The notes: a model not told the origin generated them from the letters alone. A stretch of 56,536 nt of DNA from Actinomortierella ambigua (GCA_016098155.1 JAAAJB010000185.1:1-56536); one strand, 5' to 3'. Shown: positions 21,760 through 34,044, numbered from the stretch's first letter. Numbers and translations: made by a program.

Positions 21760-24700
21760 ATGTCGAACCACCCACCCCTCGAGCTGCTGCCATTCGTGAC
21801 ACCAGCAACTGATCAGACCCTTACCGAGCTCGACTTCTCGATCGCTGTCGACGACTGGAACGACTCGCTGAGCCGTATTCTACGGTACAATGTGGCCGCC
21901 TTCTGGAAGGAGCTGGCCATCAACGACACGCTTCCCACCTTCCTCAACACGTTTCTTGGCGAGTACGCGCAATTCAAGGGCGATCGGCACGACAACTGGG
22001 TCCTTGAGGCGTCGGAGGTCGTGCGAAGGGTCTTGTTTATCTACAAGCGTGTGGCAGAAACCATCAGCAGCGAGGCCGTGCAGGAAGCGATGCTGAACCT
22101 GCCCGCAGCATCCTCGGCGAGCGACCCAGCCTCGATTCTGTTGGACCGTGGCATTGTCTCCACGCCCGTCCTGCTTGATCTAGCAAGTATCTATGGCCGG
22201 TCCGATCCCGATATGGTGGCGTTCGTCGTCAATGCATTTCTGGAGCAGATCCCGTGGCTGGTCGACGACTTTGGGGCCTCGGCCAAGACCGTGATGCAGA
22301 TCATTCGTCGCGTCCAAAGGAAGTTTGAGAAGGGCGTTCGCAGTGGACAAGGCAAAGGCAAAGGCAAAGGAAAGAGCGTTTCCTCAGGACAGGACGATTC
22401 GGCGCTCTACCACAATTTGTCGCACGAGGAGGTCCAAGAGGCACTGCAGGTCTCGCATATGCTGCACAACATTGTGCTGGCACTCGACAGTATTACAGGA
22501 GCGAGTCCTCGTCTGGGCGTAGAGCTGGAGAAACAGGACTCGTTCTTGCAGTGCCTTTCGGGATGCTACAACTATACCCTACCCGTCCTCTGGAAGGTGC
22601 TGACGGAGAACCCTGCGGGACATGAGCCACGCACGGTTGCGCTCTTGCAGAACCTGCGTGTCCGGACCTTGTCGATTGTCAGCAACATTCTGGACGACAT
22701 TTACAAGACCGTTCGTTTGGGGCCAGAGCCATCAAGTGACGAGAATAAGGCTATGCTGACGGATCGGGTGTGTGGGATCATCATGGACATCTTTGACCAG
22801 TCACCAGTGTCGGACACGGCAGTTCCTATGGTAGATGCTCCGCTGATCGTGGATCTCGAACTTCAGTTTGAAGTTGCTCAGAAACTCAAGAACATGATCG
22901 TGGAGATGTTTGAGGGCAACAATGATCGACTTCACAACATGGTCGTCATGCTGGAGAGTCTTCGTAACCTCAACAATGCCACCATATCGTATGCGGAGGA
23001 TCTGAGCCTGAGGAAAACGGAGAGACTCGCCAGGAAGCTCAACAACATTTATCTCAACGAGAGTCGCGAGAATTCCGCCAGTACGATATCCTCTACACCG
23101 ATCGTTCAACACCAACACCAACACCACCATCCTGCTGACAGTGAAGAGGATTATGTCAAGCGCACTATGCTCATTTCACAGCTTCAGGACTTGTTTCCAG
23201 ATCTTGGCGATGGTTTCCTGGAGGCCTGCTTGAAGGCATTCAACGACGATCCAGAGGCTGTCACTATGCACCTTCTTGAGGAAAGCCTACCTGTTGACCT
23301 GGTTCTCATGGACCGATCTACACCAAGGTATTTTTTTTTGTTTTTATTCTTATTCTTGTGGTTGCCCTTCGTACCCATCCTCCAAACAAAAATGCAATTG
23401 TGAGGCATTTGTCCATCGTGAAACTGATGAACTGATGGCTGATCTCGCACACACTCAATCATCATCAATGTTTTTTTTTTTTTTATTTTAGGGCCTCGTT
23501 CACCTCTGTGGCTCCTATGCCCACGATGGCCCTTGTGCCAGTCAGTGTAACGCCGGCAGAACCGGCCAACTTGTTGTCGACACGTCGCAACATCTTTGAT
23601 GGAGACGAGTTTGATGTCTTTGCCGGGAAGGATGTGAATCGGTCGCTCATGTCACGCAAGAAGGCTGTCACAGAAGCGGACCATATGCTGGAGGACAAGT
23701 CATTTGTCGTGGAGCACAAGAATGCAATCATACAGGCTGTCGAGAATATGTATGACGACGAATATGACGATACGTACGACTCGATGGGCATCAATAATGC
23801 CGGGGCCGATTACAGGCTGGTAGACGATATTGATCTTGCATCGGACGAACCAAATGGTCGGCAACAGCCTGGCACAGCTCCTATGGTAAAGACACGTGTC
23901 ACAGAGCGTCTAAAAAAAAGGAGGCCATTTGTCTTGGCGTACCGTTACTCAATCTTTTTTATTTATTTTATCAAACTAGCGGTTGGTCGATCCTTCAGTT
24001 GAGCATGAGGAAGTTCTAATCAACCTGTTCACGGGAGACAAGGATATCTTTAACCGCACTCGTGAGGCGCGCAAGTCTAAGAAGCGACAGGAGCTTCGCC
24101 AGCTGACCAAGATGACGGACGAGCAGCTCGAGGGCTGGGCCATTATGTTCAACCGCAATGTATGTGTGCCAAAGCATGATCATGGACCAGGTGTATTGTT
24201 TTTTTATCTTTCAAAAGAAGGTTCTCCTTTCCCCTGCTTTTGTTTGTTGTTAACGCTTCTCTCGCTCGCTCTCTCTCTCCTGTACGATGAAACCACTGTT
24301 TAGCCACGAAAGGAAGACCTGACACGCAAGTATGAGTTTGCCAACACATTTGGTGGCAACGAGAGGACACTCGAGCGTACAGAGTTTGGTACAGACAAAC
24401 GCAAGGGTGGACGACTGCCACCACTCGAAAAGTCGCAGCAGACTTCTTCCCAGCAAGGCGGACAGCGGCAAGGCAGGAGCAGTCCTGCACCAAGGGATGG
24501 CGCGACAAGAGAAGGCCGCGCATCCCCTCGACCATCTGGTCAAGGTGCAGGTTCGAGTGCAGGATCAGGTGCAGGTGCAGGCAAGAAACATGGCCAACCA
24601 GGCCAGCAAGGACAGCAAGGCCAGCAGCAGCGACAACCGAAACAGCAGCAGCAGCAGCCAAGAGCGGACCAAGCAGATGCCAAGAGCAGCAGCAGCAACA

Positions 24701-24837
24701 ACAACAACAACAACAAGAACAACAACAACCCATCATCCTCAGGCGACCGGGCTAAAAACGAGCGCAACAAGGCTTCCAAAGCGAACCACAACAGGCGGAA
24801 CGCGCATGCTAAGAAGATGGCAAGCCTGCATCCATAG
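21760..24837 (+). CDS. CUE-domain ribosome quality-control factor (ASCC2/Cue3/Rqt3)
   Basis: Subunit of the RQT/ASC-1 complex, which recognises ubiquitinated collided ribosomes and helps the Slh1/ASCC3 helicase split them. Exons 21760-23327, 23492-23885, 23980-24159 and 24304-24837 join in phase to 891 residues. The N-terminal alpha-helical region starts MSNHPPLELLPFVTPAT and contains VDDWNDSLSRILRYNVAAFW, as in ASCC2. The ubiquitin-binding CUE domain lies near residues 470-510 (LISQLQDLFPDLGDGFLEAC, DPEAVTMHLLEESLP). The conserved C-terminal section has RRNIFDGDEFDVF and YDDEYDDTYDSMG. The tail is low-complexity: Gly/Gln repeats, poly-Gln, poly-Asn (KSSSSNNNNNN), then a basic end. Low-complexity tails are unusual in length here but the rest is typical. 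Confidence 0.9.
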
Positions 24838-25006
24838 AAAGTCGAATGAAAAACCACACACACGCGACCTCTAGATAGACAAACGAAACACATTATGTGG
24901 TGTGGTGGTCGTGAATGGACGGGCCACTGCTAAACGGAGCCAAAGTGTCAAGTGTCACGCAACCCACACACGCCCCAAATGCCTGAGAATCGAGACAGGC
25001 AGCGAA

Positions 25007-25049
<43 letters not shown>

Positions 25050-25227
25050 AAAAAAAAAGAGTTCAACAACTCCCCTTCTCTTTTCCCTTGTTTCTTTTTT
25101 TTTTTCACCACACTTTTTTGTTTTTTGTGCATCATACTTTCTCTCCCAACTCTTTGCCCATTCTTTCCCTTCATTCGCTCCACCTCCTTTCACCCCCTTC
25201 CTCACCCCCAGGTGGTTCATTCTCCCA

Positions 25228-25870
25228 ATGTCGGCAGCAACGAGGCCGTTCTACCTTCTCCTCACCCTTTTTGCATTCACGCAGGTCGTCACCCGACTGT
25301 GGCCACGGCACTACCTGCAGTCTCCGACTGGCACGGGTTTCCTCAGCAAACGAGCCTTGGACGAAGACGCCAACCTTGATCCCATCCATGTATGGCCCCG
25401 CCCACCTTGCCGCAGACAGGAGGATTTTGGGCAGCTTGAGTGTCACGATCCTACACCACATTCGCGCCCTACCCCCTACTGCTCCCTTCCCCCTTCCCCC
25501 CTGTTCGGCAGAGATGAAGGAAGGAAACAAAAAAAAAGGAAGATAGAAAGATAAAGAGCGAAGAGAGAGAGAGTGTGTGTTGTGTATGTGTGTGTGGGCG
25601 GTATGTGGGGAGAGGAGAGAGGGGAGGGAACGGTGTTCTCTTCGTCTCTCTATCACTTTGTCTCTCTTTCACTCTCTCTCTATGTCATATCAACCTTTCT
25701 CTTTCTCTTTCGCGCTCTGTCCTTTCTTTTTTTTTTTTTTTTTTTTTTCGTGTGTTACACCCCCCAAAAACTTTTTTTTTTTTTTCCCCTTTTCTCCTTT
25801 TTTTTTTTTTTTTTTTTTTTTCTCGGGGTGAACAACACCCAAGAAATTTTTTTGTTCTCGACAAACAACA

Positions 25871-25901
<31 letters not shown>

Positions 25902-28900
25902 TCCAGGGATGAAATTATCATTACGCCATGAGACGCTTCTACCTACAACCCTGGATGACACGTCTCCACGTCTGTTGTTTGGGGCAATGTCTGTCTGGTG
26001 TATTGCTCACGTTCCTCCATGTCCTTTTTTATTCTTGCTTAGTGCGCGGATATCTGGAGCCATCCTGACCGGTGCCAGTTTGTCAAGGACTATTGCGCAG
26101 ACTACCCAGCGGGCTTGATCAACTATCTGCAATTTTACTTTTGCGACCTGGCCGATGCTCCGGTGGCTGCCCTCGTTGTTCTGGTAATACCCTCTCAGAG
26201 TGGTGTGTGTGTGTGAGAGAGTATGCGTGTGTGTGTGCGTGCGTGCATGTATGAGAGGGATTGGAAAAAAAAAATAGCTAGCAGGGCCGGCATTGAACGG
26301 ACCAAAACACATTGAGCGATAAAGTGAAGAGAATCAGAGAGACACCGCACTAGAACATCATGCTCTCAGATTCACCAACTGACACACCGAGCATCATGGA
26401 CACACCGCGTGTAGAGCACTTCTTCTTTTTTGGGGTCTTGGCAACTCACCCATTTATGCCTCTCTTTTGCTTTATCCTTCACTTGAATGTTCTACTTTTT
26501 CTATATTCTCCTGTAGGCCCTTTGGCTGATGTCGCTTTTTGGGTTTGTCGGCATTGCTGCCTCTGACTTCTTCTGTAAGTGCGCGCGGCACCTTGCCGTG
26601 GGAGTGTTTTTTTCTTTTCCTGCTGTTTCTTTCCTGACGACGAAATTTTAGGCTACCCTATGCAGGTACTCTCCGGTCATTAGCAATGGTGCATCACTCA
26701 CCCTAATTTTTGGATTTTGGGTATTCGTGGTGTGTGTTTGTATATGTGGGTACTTGATGCTTACCCAAACAGGTCCAAACCTCAACACGATCGCCAAGAA
26801 GCTGCATCTGTCGGAGAGTATGGTATGGAATGTTCTCTTGCCTCTCTCCACCCAGCCCCCCTTCCCCCCAATAATCGTTAAACGTAAATTGTGCCACTAA
26901 CCAATGACGAGCATGCGTGCTTCCTTGCTTGTGCTACTTACTACAAAACTCACATTTACACCTAATGTTAGACGGGCGTCACTTTCCTCGCCTTTGGCAA
27001 TGGATCCCCTGACGTCTTTAGCACGTTCTCGGCCATGGGTGCAGGAAGCGGGTCACTGGCCATCGGCGAGCTGGTGGGAGCAGCCAGCTTCATCACGTCC
27101 GTTGTCGTTGGCTGCATCTCGATCATCAGCCCTTTCAGGGTGAGCAAGTCACCCTATCTGCGAGACGTGTCCTTCTTTGCAGGCGCAGTCAGCTTTACGC
27201 TCTATGCTGTCGTCGATGGCAAAATCACGTTTTTGGAGAGCGTCTTGCTGGTCCTCTACTACTTTAGCTATGTCTTGGTCGTCGTCGTCGGCAACTGGTG
27301 GCACCAGAAGAAAAAGTTGGAGCGCCAGCGAGAGCTGATTGCCCGAAACCACTATGAGGACGAGTCCGAGAGCGCTGAGGAGGCAGTCGGCGCCGATGAG
27401 GAGCAAACACTATTGGCTCCCCCAGGACGACCAAGTAATGAGTGTTTCCTTCATGTGGATACCCCCCCCCCCTTTTTTTTTTCTCTTTCCCGCTCTTCCA
27501 ATGCCACCTTTGTTCGTTTCTCGGTTGCAGTATGATTCCCTACCCCACCAACTCAATTCTAACCTACCCCCCCCCCTTTCTCACTATTCTTCCTGGACAC
27601 ATTGATAGAGCCTCGCCACATCATCACGGCACCGGCATATCTTCACCCACCACCAGGACCTTATGATCCCTATGAAGATCTTGAGGACGAAGACTATGAT
27701 GGGTATAGAGCGCGCACAGGGGCAACAGTTGAACACACCAACGGTAGTCTTTTGGTACCCCCTGTGCTAATCGATGGTCCTCTACACGCTCGCGATCGCT
27801 CTTATTCTCACTCTATTTCCAACTCTTCCCTAAGCAGCGAGGGCGCAACAGAATCCATCTCTATGCGTGCTAGCGGTGTGCCTATGCGACGAAGGCCGTC
27901 GTTGATGTCTGCTGTCGAGGTGAGCAAAGGGCATACATCATGTCTGTTTTGACCATCAATCAATCGAACCCGTTGGCTCACATGGCTTTTGTTTTTCTTT
28001 ATTTTTTTCCTTCTTCTTTTTCTTCCTAGTTTCATGATGTCGTTCGATCGTTGACACTCTCTGGATCGCGTGGTCGCGTCGCCTCTTATGACCCTAGCTA
28101 CTACGGTGTCAAGTCACCCCATCCATATTCCAAGCGCCACTCGCACAACTCACGCTCTTCTTCTCGGCCACGGAGCGTCAATGGACCACCTTCGGCAGGA
28201 CCAATCTCAGCAGGACCAATCTCGGCAGGGCCACGATCGGCTGGCGCGGACAGTGCACCTCCTTCATTGCCGACCACTCGGCACTCGGATGAAATCAATC
28301 CCTTTGATGCCCACATCATCGGCCGGTCTCTGATTCTCCCGGACTACCATGACCCAGCCAACCAACACCTTGGCCATCTCCATCGGAGTCCATCTCCCAT
28401 GTATGCAGGATCCAGGCACGAGCTTCCCAAGACTTGGGGAGAGAAGGTGAAGGAGTTTTTCTTCTTGTTTGTCAAGCCAACATATTTCCCGACACTGCTG
28501 GATTGGAACAAAAAATCGACATTTGTCAAGTTTTTGGCCATCAACTCGATACCCATCGTTTTGTTGTTGACGCTCACTCTTCCGGTGGTGGAGTTGGCGG
28601 AGGAGGATGACGACGACGATTCTTGTGACGGAGATGCAGTATCCCATCAAAATGACACGATATCCGACATCTTTAGCACGTACAAGGAGCACGTGCAACA
28701 TACCTACGAGGGCTGGAACCGACTTGAGACCACTGTTCAAATGCTCTTGGCACCCGTATTTATTGCCACCGTCATTACCAGTAAGTCAACCTCTCCACAT
28801 GAATTGGGAAGTGGTTGGCGTGATTAAGTTTGTTATCCGATTGACGCTAATACTAACCGTTTTTTTTTGTCTATTAATCGCATTGTCGCTAGCCGCTGCT

Positions 28901-29734
28901 GAGGATGGTTATATGAGCATTCTGTTGGGGCTTGGTCTTGGCATGATTTTGTCGAGTGTGGTCTTTTTCTTTAGTACTGAAGAAGAACCTCCTCGGTTTT
29001 ACGGAACGTTGAGTTTTGCAGGATTCGTTGTGGCGATCACTTGGATCTATTTGGTGGCCAATGAGGTGGTGGGTATCCTGCAGGCGTTTGGCATGATCTT
29101 CCGTGTGAGCGATGCTATCCTCGGACTCACCATTTTTGCTATGGTAAGGCGCCCGTGTTTCAAGTGAGGGAACCACCCCACCCCCCGTTTCGAAGGCAGC
29201 TGGAAAGACCAGAAGACTTATGAATTTCTCTCTCTCTCTCTTTGTCTTTCTCTTTTTCGTGTTTATCCTCTCTTGTGACTTGTAGGGTAACAGTCTGGGA
29301 GACTTGGTGGCAAACATTACTGTTGCACGCATGGGTTTCCCTCGCATGGCCTTCTCTGCCTGCTTTGGCGGTCCTCTGTTGAGTATGACTATCCGAATCT
29401 CTGTGACCAAAGCAGCCTTGCACGACAATGATTTCTACTGCTAGGTTCTCACCCTTTTTTTTTTCTGTCCTCTTTAGACATGCTGCTTGGCGTAGGCATC
29501 AGCGGCACATACATGACGGCCAAGACAGGCCAGCCAATCCCGATCGAGGTATCGCCGACATTGCTGGTGTCACTGGTAGGAGTGCTGGTGACACTCGTGG
29601 CAGCGATTGTCATTGTGCCGTACAACAACTATATCATGGGACGGCGATGGGGATGGTTCCTGCTATGCGTGTACTTCCTCTGCACGGTCATCAATGTGCT
29701 TGTCGAGGTGAAGACCACGACGCGGAGAGTGTAG
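25228..29734 (+). CDS. NCLX-type cation/Ca2+ exchanger (CaCA superfamily)
   Basis: Multi-spanning Na+(or Li+/H+)/Ca2+ exchanger of the NCLX/SLC8B1-like branch. Animal NCLX acts in mitochondria; fungal relatives may be vacuolar, ER or mitochondrial. Ten exons join in phase to 846 residues: 25228-25389, 26043-26183, 26517-26574, 26773-26822, 26972-27434, 27609-27919, 28030-28780, 28893-29143, 29286-29382, 29478-29734. The luminal Cys-rich start (CADIWSHPDRCQFVKDYC) is followed by FFCPNLNTIAKKLHLSESM and the alpha-1 repeat GVTFLAFGNGSPDVFSTFS (ion-binding residues near 145-150). A long Ser-rich cytosolic loop (about residues 270-560) leads to the second half and alpha-2 repeat IFAMGNSLGDLVANITVARM near 727-745. 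Intron 1 is 653 bases of low complexity. The gene is followed at 381 bases by PS synthase. Confidence 0.9.
25560..25905. repeat. Low-complexity tract inside intron 1 of the exchanger gene
   Basis: In order, the tract holds GA and TG dinucleotide runs (25560-25600), CT runs (25640-25720), three long T runs (about 25727-25748, 25771-25785 and 25798-25820) and a GA run (25875-25900). CT and GA runs on the same strand can pair into a long hairpin in the transcript. GA runs also flank the gene start upstream (25008-25050). Confidence 0.8.
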
Positions 29735-29751
29735 ACAAGTTGTACATATCA

Positions 29752-29757
29752 AATAAA
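29752..29757 (+). terminator. Poly(A) signal of the exchanger gene
   Basis: An AATAAA hexamer lies 18 bases after the TAG stop of the NCLX-like gene, in a suitable place for polyadenylation. Confidence 0.5.
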
Positions 29758-30115
29758 TCAAGTCACTCCTCCCTCAGTCAGGGGGAAGGGAGGGGGGGGG
29801 GGCGAACTTCTGGTGCTCCCACCCCACTCCACTCCACTCTTTTTTTCTTTTGTGTCCTTACTCCTTGTTCTCGTTTGTCCTCTTTCCCTCTTCACCTCCT
29901 TCGCTTCCTCTCCCACGCAGCAATCAAGTTGCATCATTTCCCCTCCATTCCTTTCTCTCTCCAACTTTCTTGTCTTGTTGTGAACTGATCCACGTTTGTT
30001 GCATCAGATCACGCATCAAAGTGCGACTCGCTCCCACTCTTCTTCGTCTCACCTTTTTTTTTTTTTTCCTCCAGAAACCTAATCCTTCCACACACCCTTT
30101 CTCCTTCATTCGGTC

Positions 30116-30336
30116 ATGGCCATTTCCACAATGCCCAGGAATCACGAGCGGGAAAAGTCCTTGTCTGAGGTGTCGCTAACCTCAGAGTCATCGACGACAG
30201 AGAGGCCGGACTGGTTCACCGAGGATACTTCGGTGCAGTTCCAAAAATCGCCTGCCGAAATCGATCCTGCCGTCGGGTTCTTCTGTAAGAGGGCGGTGGA
30301 TGGTAGTGGTGATGATGGTCTTGATGATGATCTTGG

Positions 30337-30370
<34 letters not shown>

Positions 30371-32620
30371 ACAGTGACGACGGCCTTCCTTCGTCACCTT
30401 TTGGGGGGTGGTGATCACAATCAGCGAGAACAAAAAGATTGTAGACCGTCAAAGGGGCTGGGCAGCGTGTAATGTGTGTGTGGAAGTTTGTGTCTGTGTC
30501 TGTGTTCTGTGTGTGTCTGTGTCTGTGTGTATGTGAGAGCACCACCCTCCGAGATGAACTAGACCCTGCACTTCGTGGCTCCTTTTTTGAGAAAAAACTA
30601 GTGTCGAAGCTAACCCCAATATTTACTATTCTTTCTCGATTGCCGACTCTAGACACCCCAAGGACACTGACAATACTCGGAGCGACATTGCTGGGGCTGG
30701 TGTATCTCGGCCTGACCCCAGAGTTGGATGACACTGTGACAAATGTCAAGCTGGGTGTCTCGGCAGCGATTGGCGTCTTTTGTGTTTTTGGCATGCTGCA
30801 GTTCCGCGACAGCCTGCTCCTTCGACCCCACCCAGCCCTGTGGCGTGTGGTTCTGTCTCTTGGCATTGTGTACCAACTGTTCTTGGTCTTCCTGTTCTTC
30901 CAAGTAAGAAGAAAAAAAATAATAATGTCAAAATTCCACCAACTCCCTCCTCCTTCCTTTCTCCCTCCCCCCCCCCCACTGGAAAAAGAGAAAAAGTTTA
31001 AAAAAAATAAGGGTTGGCCCGCTCCACCTGTGTGTGACCCTGGTTTCTCTTTGGTTAGTCAAGGAGGTGGCACCACATCCTTTTCTCTTTACTGTTCCTG
31101 AACTCTTTTTCTTTCTAATGTCTCACCCCTTACTGTTTCTTCGCCTCTCTTCCCCCCATAGAACAAGCATGACGCTCGCACCTTCTTTCAATACCTGGAT
31201 CCATCTCTTGGCGTGGCTCTGCCGGAAAGATCATATGGCGATTCATGTGAACTCACCTATGAGAATGTCGTTGTAGGTGACTCTGGATCTCCCGGACCGG
31301 TCAAAAAGGGGGGGAGAAGGAAATGCCAAGGCTTTTAAAGCAAGCGCAGGAATGACAAAGGCGAGTTGATACAGCCCAAGGGGGGAAAACTCATCACGTA
31401 CACTCTATTTTCATGTTTGATACTCTAGGGCCAAGTTATGGATGAGTTTGTGCTTGCACATGCCATCGGCTGGTATTGCAAGGCCCTGATCCTGCGCGAT
31501 TACACGTTTGGCTGGGCACTTTCCATCATGTTTGAAGTCATGGAGTACTCGTTGTCGCACCAGCTTAAAAACTTTGACGAGTGTTGGTGGGATCATGTAA
31601 GCAACGGAAGATGGTCGTTCTGTTTCCAACCAGTGTCTTCCCCTCCTCCCTCTTTTTTTCTTCGTTTGTTGGATTAGATTGATTTTTTATTAATCTCCAA
31701 CTCAATTTGTGTATCTTTCTATCCCACGATATCTTTTTTTTTTTTATTTAGTGGATCTTGGACGTGTTGGTGTGCAACTGGCTTGGACTGTACCTGGGCA
31801 TGAAGACCTGCGAATACTTTGAGATGAAGCAATACTCGTGGCAAGGATTCTCCAAGATTCCTACTCTCAAGGGCAAGGCAAAGCGTGCCATCCAGCAGTT
31901 TACACCAAAGTCATGGACCAAGTTTGAGTGGAACACCACCAAGAACTTTAAGAGCTATGCTTCGGCTCTGTTTGTTCTTGCCATGGTAAGTAGGGATTTT
32001 TGTTGGGCTGAGGGCTTTGAATAGCTCCCCACGAAATCGATGACTTCTAATCTTTTTTTTTCATATACGTACGTTTCATGTTTTAGTTCCTGATTTGCGA
32101 GTTGAATGCATTCTACCTGAAGACGTTGCTCTGGATCCCACCAGCACATCCCGTCAATGTTGTTCGCATCCTCTTGTACTTTATGTTTGGTATTCCTGGA
32201 GTTCGCGAGGCATACCAGTTTTTCCATGACCCGTAAGTTTCATGGCTCATTTTGGGGGATTGGAGCGGAAGAGATTTTGTTACTGACTAGGGGGAACTCC
32301 AGCTGTATGCTCGGGGGAAAGCATTTTTTTTTTGACTTACACATCCATCTCTTCATGTTTGCACGGTTTTTAGACAATGCAAACGGATTGGCTCGCAGGC
32401 ATGGCTGCTGATCTGCAGTATCACTATGGAGGTGTTGATCATCATCAAGTTTGGACAGGACGAATTTCCCAACCCAGCACCACAGTCAGTCGTCTACTTT
32501 TGGTGCGGTCTTACGACACTGCTGGTCGTCTACCCGCTCTACCAGTTCTACCTGGTGCCGCAATGGCAGGCTCGCAAGCAGCCTCAGGAACAGGAGTCGC
32601 TCAAGGCGAAAGCGGAGTAG
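30116..32620 (+). CDS. Phosphatidylserine synthase, base-exchange type (PTDSS family)
   Basis: Multi-spanning ER enzyme that swaps the head group of phosphatidylcholine or phosphatidylethanolamine for serine, a Ca2+-dependent reaction in animals. Exons 30116-30284, 30653-30903, 31162-31272, 31429-31596, 31752-31985, 32087-32232 and 32374-32620 join in phase to 441 residues. Family landmarks in order: [116 protein letters not shown] and [16 protein letters not shown]. These match animal PSS1/PSS2 and plant PSS1, not the CDP-diacylglycerol-dependent Cho1 of yeasts. The donor of exon 3 (GTAGGT) is unusual. An acidic N-terminus precedes the first helix. The family call is secure; substrate preference is not. 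Confidence 0.95.
30299..30371 (+). repeat. GAT/TGA microsatellite in PS synthase intron 1
   Basis: An interrupted then pure (GAT)n run lies at about 30299-30371 in the first intron, followed by TGTG-rich sequence at 30470-30535. Read through, it would add an Asp run in frame, so unspliced transcripts would stay open for some distance (to 30472). Confidence 0.8.
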
Positions 32621-33393
32621 GAGAAATGACACTTCTTCTACACAACATCTAGTATCTTTTATAAACTTTTTTTTTGTCAAAAGTGGCGGCATTTATTGAC
32701 AGTTGGAGATAATAGAGGGTGGTCCATGCGAATGTCGTCTTCTGAACCAAAGTCGTGTGTGTGCATTGTCCATTTACAAGTATATCAAATGCGTATATAC
32801 CAGCTTCCCTACAAGCTATACGACGGTCCGTTATTTTATCATTCTTCGTGGGATGCCAATGAGTGAAAAAAGGGGAAAGGTCCAATAGATTGGAATAGTT
32901 GGGATAGATTCAAAATTCGCGATCTCTGCTCAGGACAGTGTTGTAATGCCATTCACCACTTTTGACGCGACTTTTTGTCTGCCCTTGGTGCCAACCCAAC
33001 CCCGCTCCCCTCTTCTCCTCTTCCCCTACTTGTCGCTTGCTTTGGTGTCTCTCTCTCTTTGACATAGGTTGACCACCTCTAATAGCATCCATTCTCGTCG
33101 TGATCTCGTGCTCTCCCTTTTCCTCCAGAGGCTTCCCTGCAACTATCATTCTCCTTCACCCCGCGATACCATATTGCCAACCTAACATATTTCTATCGAC
33201 TACTCTCTTGTGCTCTACCCACATCAACCTCTTGAGTTTGACCTTGTTCCCTTCTCCCTTTTGATCCGCCCTAGTCCTGTTATTTTTTTCTCACATTCGA
33301 CCCACTCCTCCATCCAACACTCCGCCCTATCGGACCATCTTTTTCTGCAGTTATCTCGTCCCCATTCAGCTAGCCGCCACTACAAATTACGCC
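32621..33393. other. Intergenic region before the secreted-protein gene
   Basis: The left part is the 3' flank of PS synthase. From about 33210 the plus strand is CT-rich with few purines up to the ATG at 33394, a typical fungal promoter/leader. No gene is seen. Confidence 0.45.
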
Positions 33394-34044
33394 ATGCGTT
33401 TCTCCGCCTACCTCTCCGCCTTGGCCATGCTGTCCTTGGCCGTCAATGCTCATGACGACTGTGCTCCACCTGCCCAGAATGTAGAGCCTGCGATGGGAAC
33501 CGATAATGATATGATGGTCATTAGTGGAAAGACCGGCACAGGACCCTTGTCTGTGGATGGCATTCTGGACGATACCGTTTTCCCGGAGACACCAGCACCG
33601 ATCGATGGTGACCAGGCAACAGCAGCGTACGAGGAGGCGCCCTTTGCACAGTTTATCGGCGTCGATGGCCAACCTTTGGACATCAACAATCCCGCCACTT
33701 TCCCGAACCAGGCCGCCTACGAATACTTTAAGGAGCTGCTCGCCTCTTCTTCGCCCGAGGTGGAAGACCAGACGGACGTTTTGTACGGCGATGAGGATAT
33801 CTACGGCGGTGATAACGGGGCTCAGCAGCCTGTTCAAGCCGATGCGAACCCTGCAATCAACGCTCCTCCTGTGGATGGTGTTGTCGGAGGAGATGCAAGC
33901 AGCGGTGACTTTGGAGCCGACTGGCAAAACCACACTCCGTGCCCGCACAAGCAGCAGCACGGCAGCTGCAACCACAAACCGTGCATTGTCAAGAAGATCC
34001 TCACCTTGTACCCTCCATGCCCTATTCCTCCTCCTCTTCCGTAG
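33394..34044 (+). CDS. Small secreted protein with Cys/His-rich tail
   Basis: A single-exon gene of 216 residues. The start MRFSAYLSALAMLSLAVNA is a classic signal peptide with likely cleavage before HDDC at residue 20. The mature part is acidic and probably largely unstructured (many Asp, Glu, Pro, Ala), with one folded-looking block GQPLDINNPATFPNQAAYEY. It ends in a short Cys/His-rich tail (TPCPHKQQHGSCNHKPC, then YPPCP), which could bind metal or form disulfides. I recognise no family. A strong CT-rich leader supports expression. It could be a wall-associated protein or an effector; both are guesses. It lies tail-to-tail with Pus10, 371 bases apart. Confidence 0.75.
   Translation: MRFSAYLSALAMLSLAVNAHDDCAPPAQNVEPAMGTDNDMMVISGKTGTGPLSVDGILDDTVFPETPAPIDGDQATAAYEEAPFAQFIGVDGQPLDINNPATFPNQAAYEYFKELLASSSPEVEDQTDVLYGDEDIYGGDNGAQQPVQADANPAINAPPVDGVVGGDASSGDFGADWQNHTPCPHKQQHGSCNHKPCIVKKILTLYPPCPIPPPLP

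Noticed and set aside
23092..23112. Short CAACACCAACACCAAC direct repeats
   Set aside because: They encode a Gln/His run in Cue3; there are no spacers and no CRISPR array in the window.
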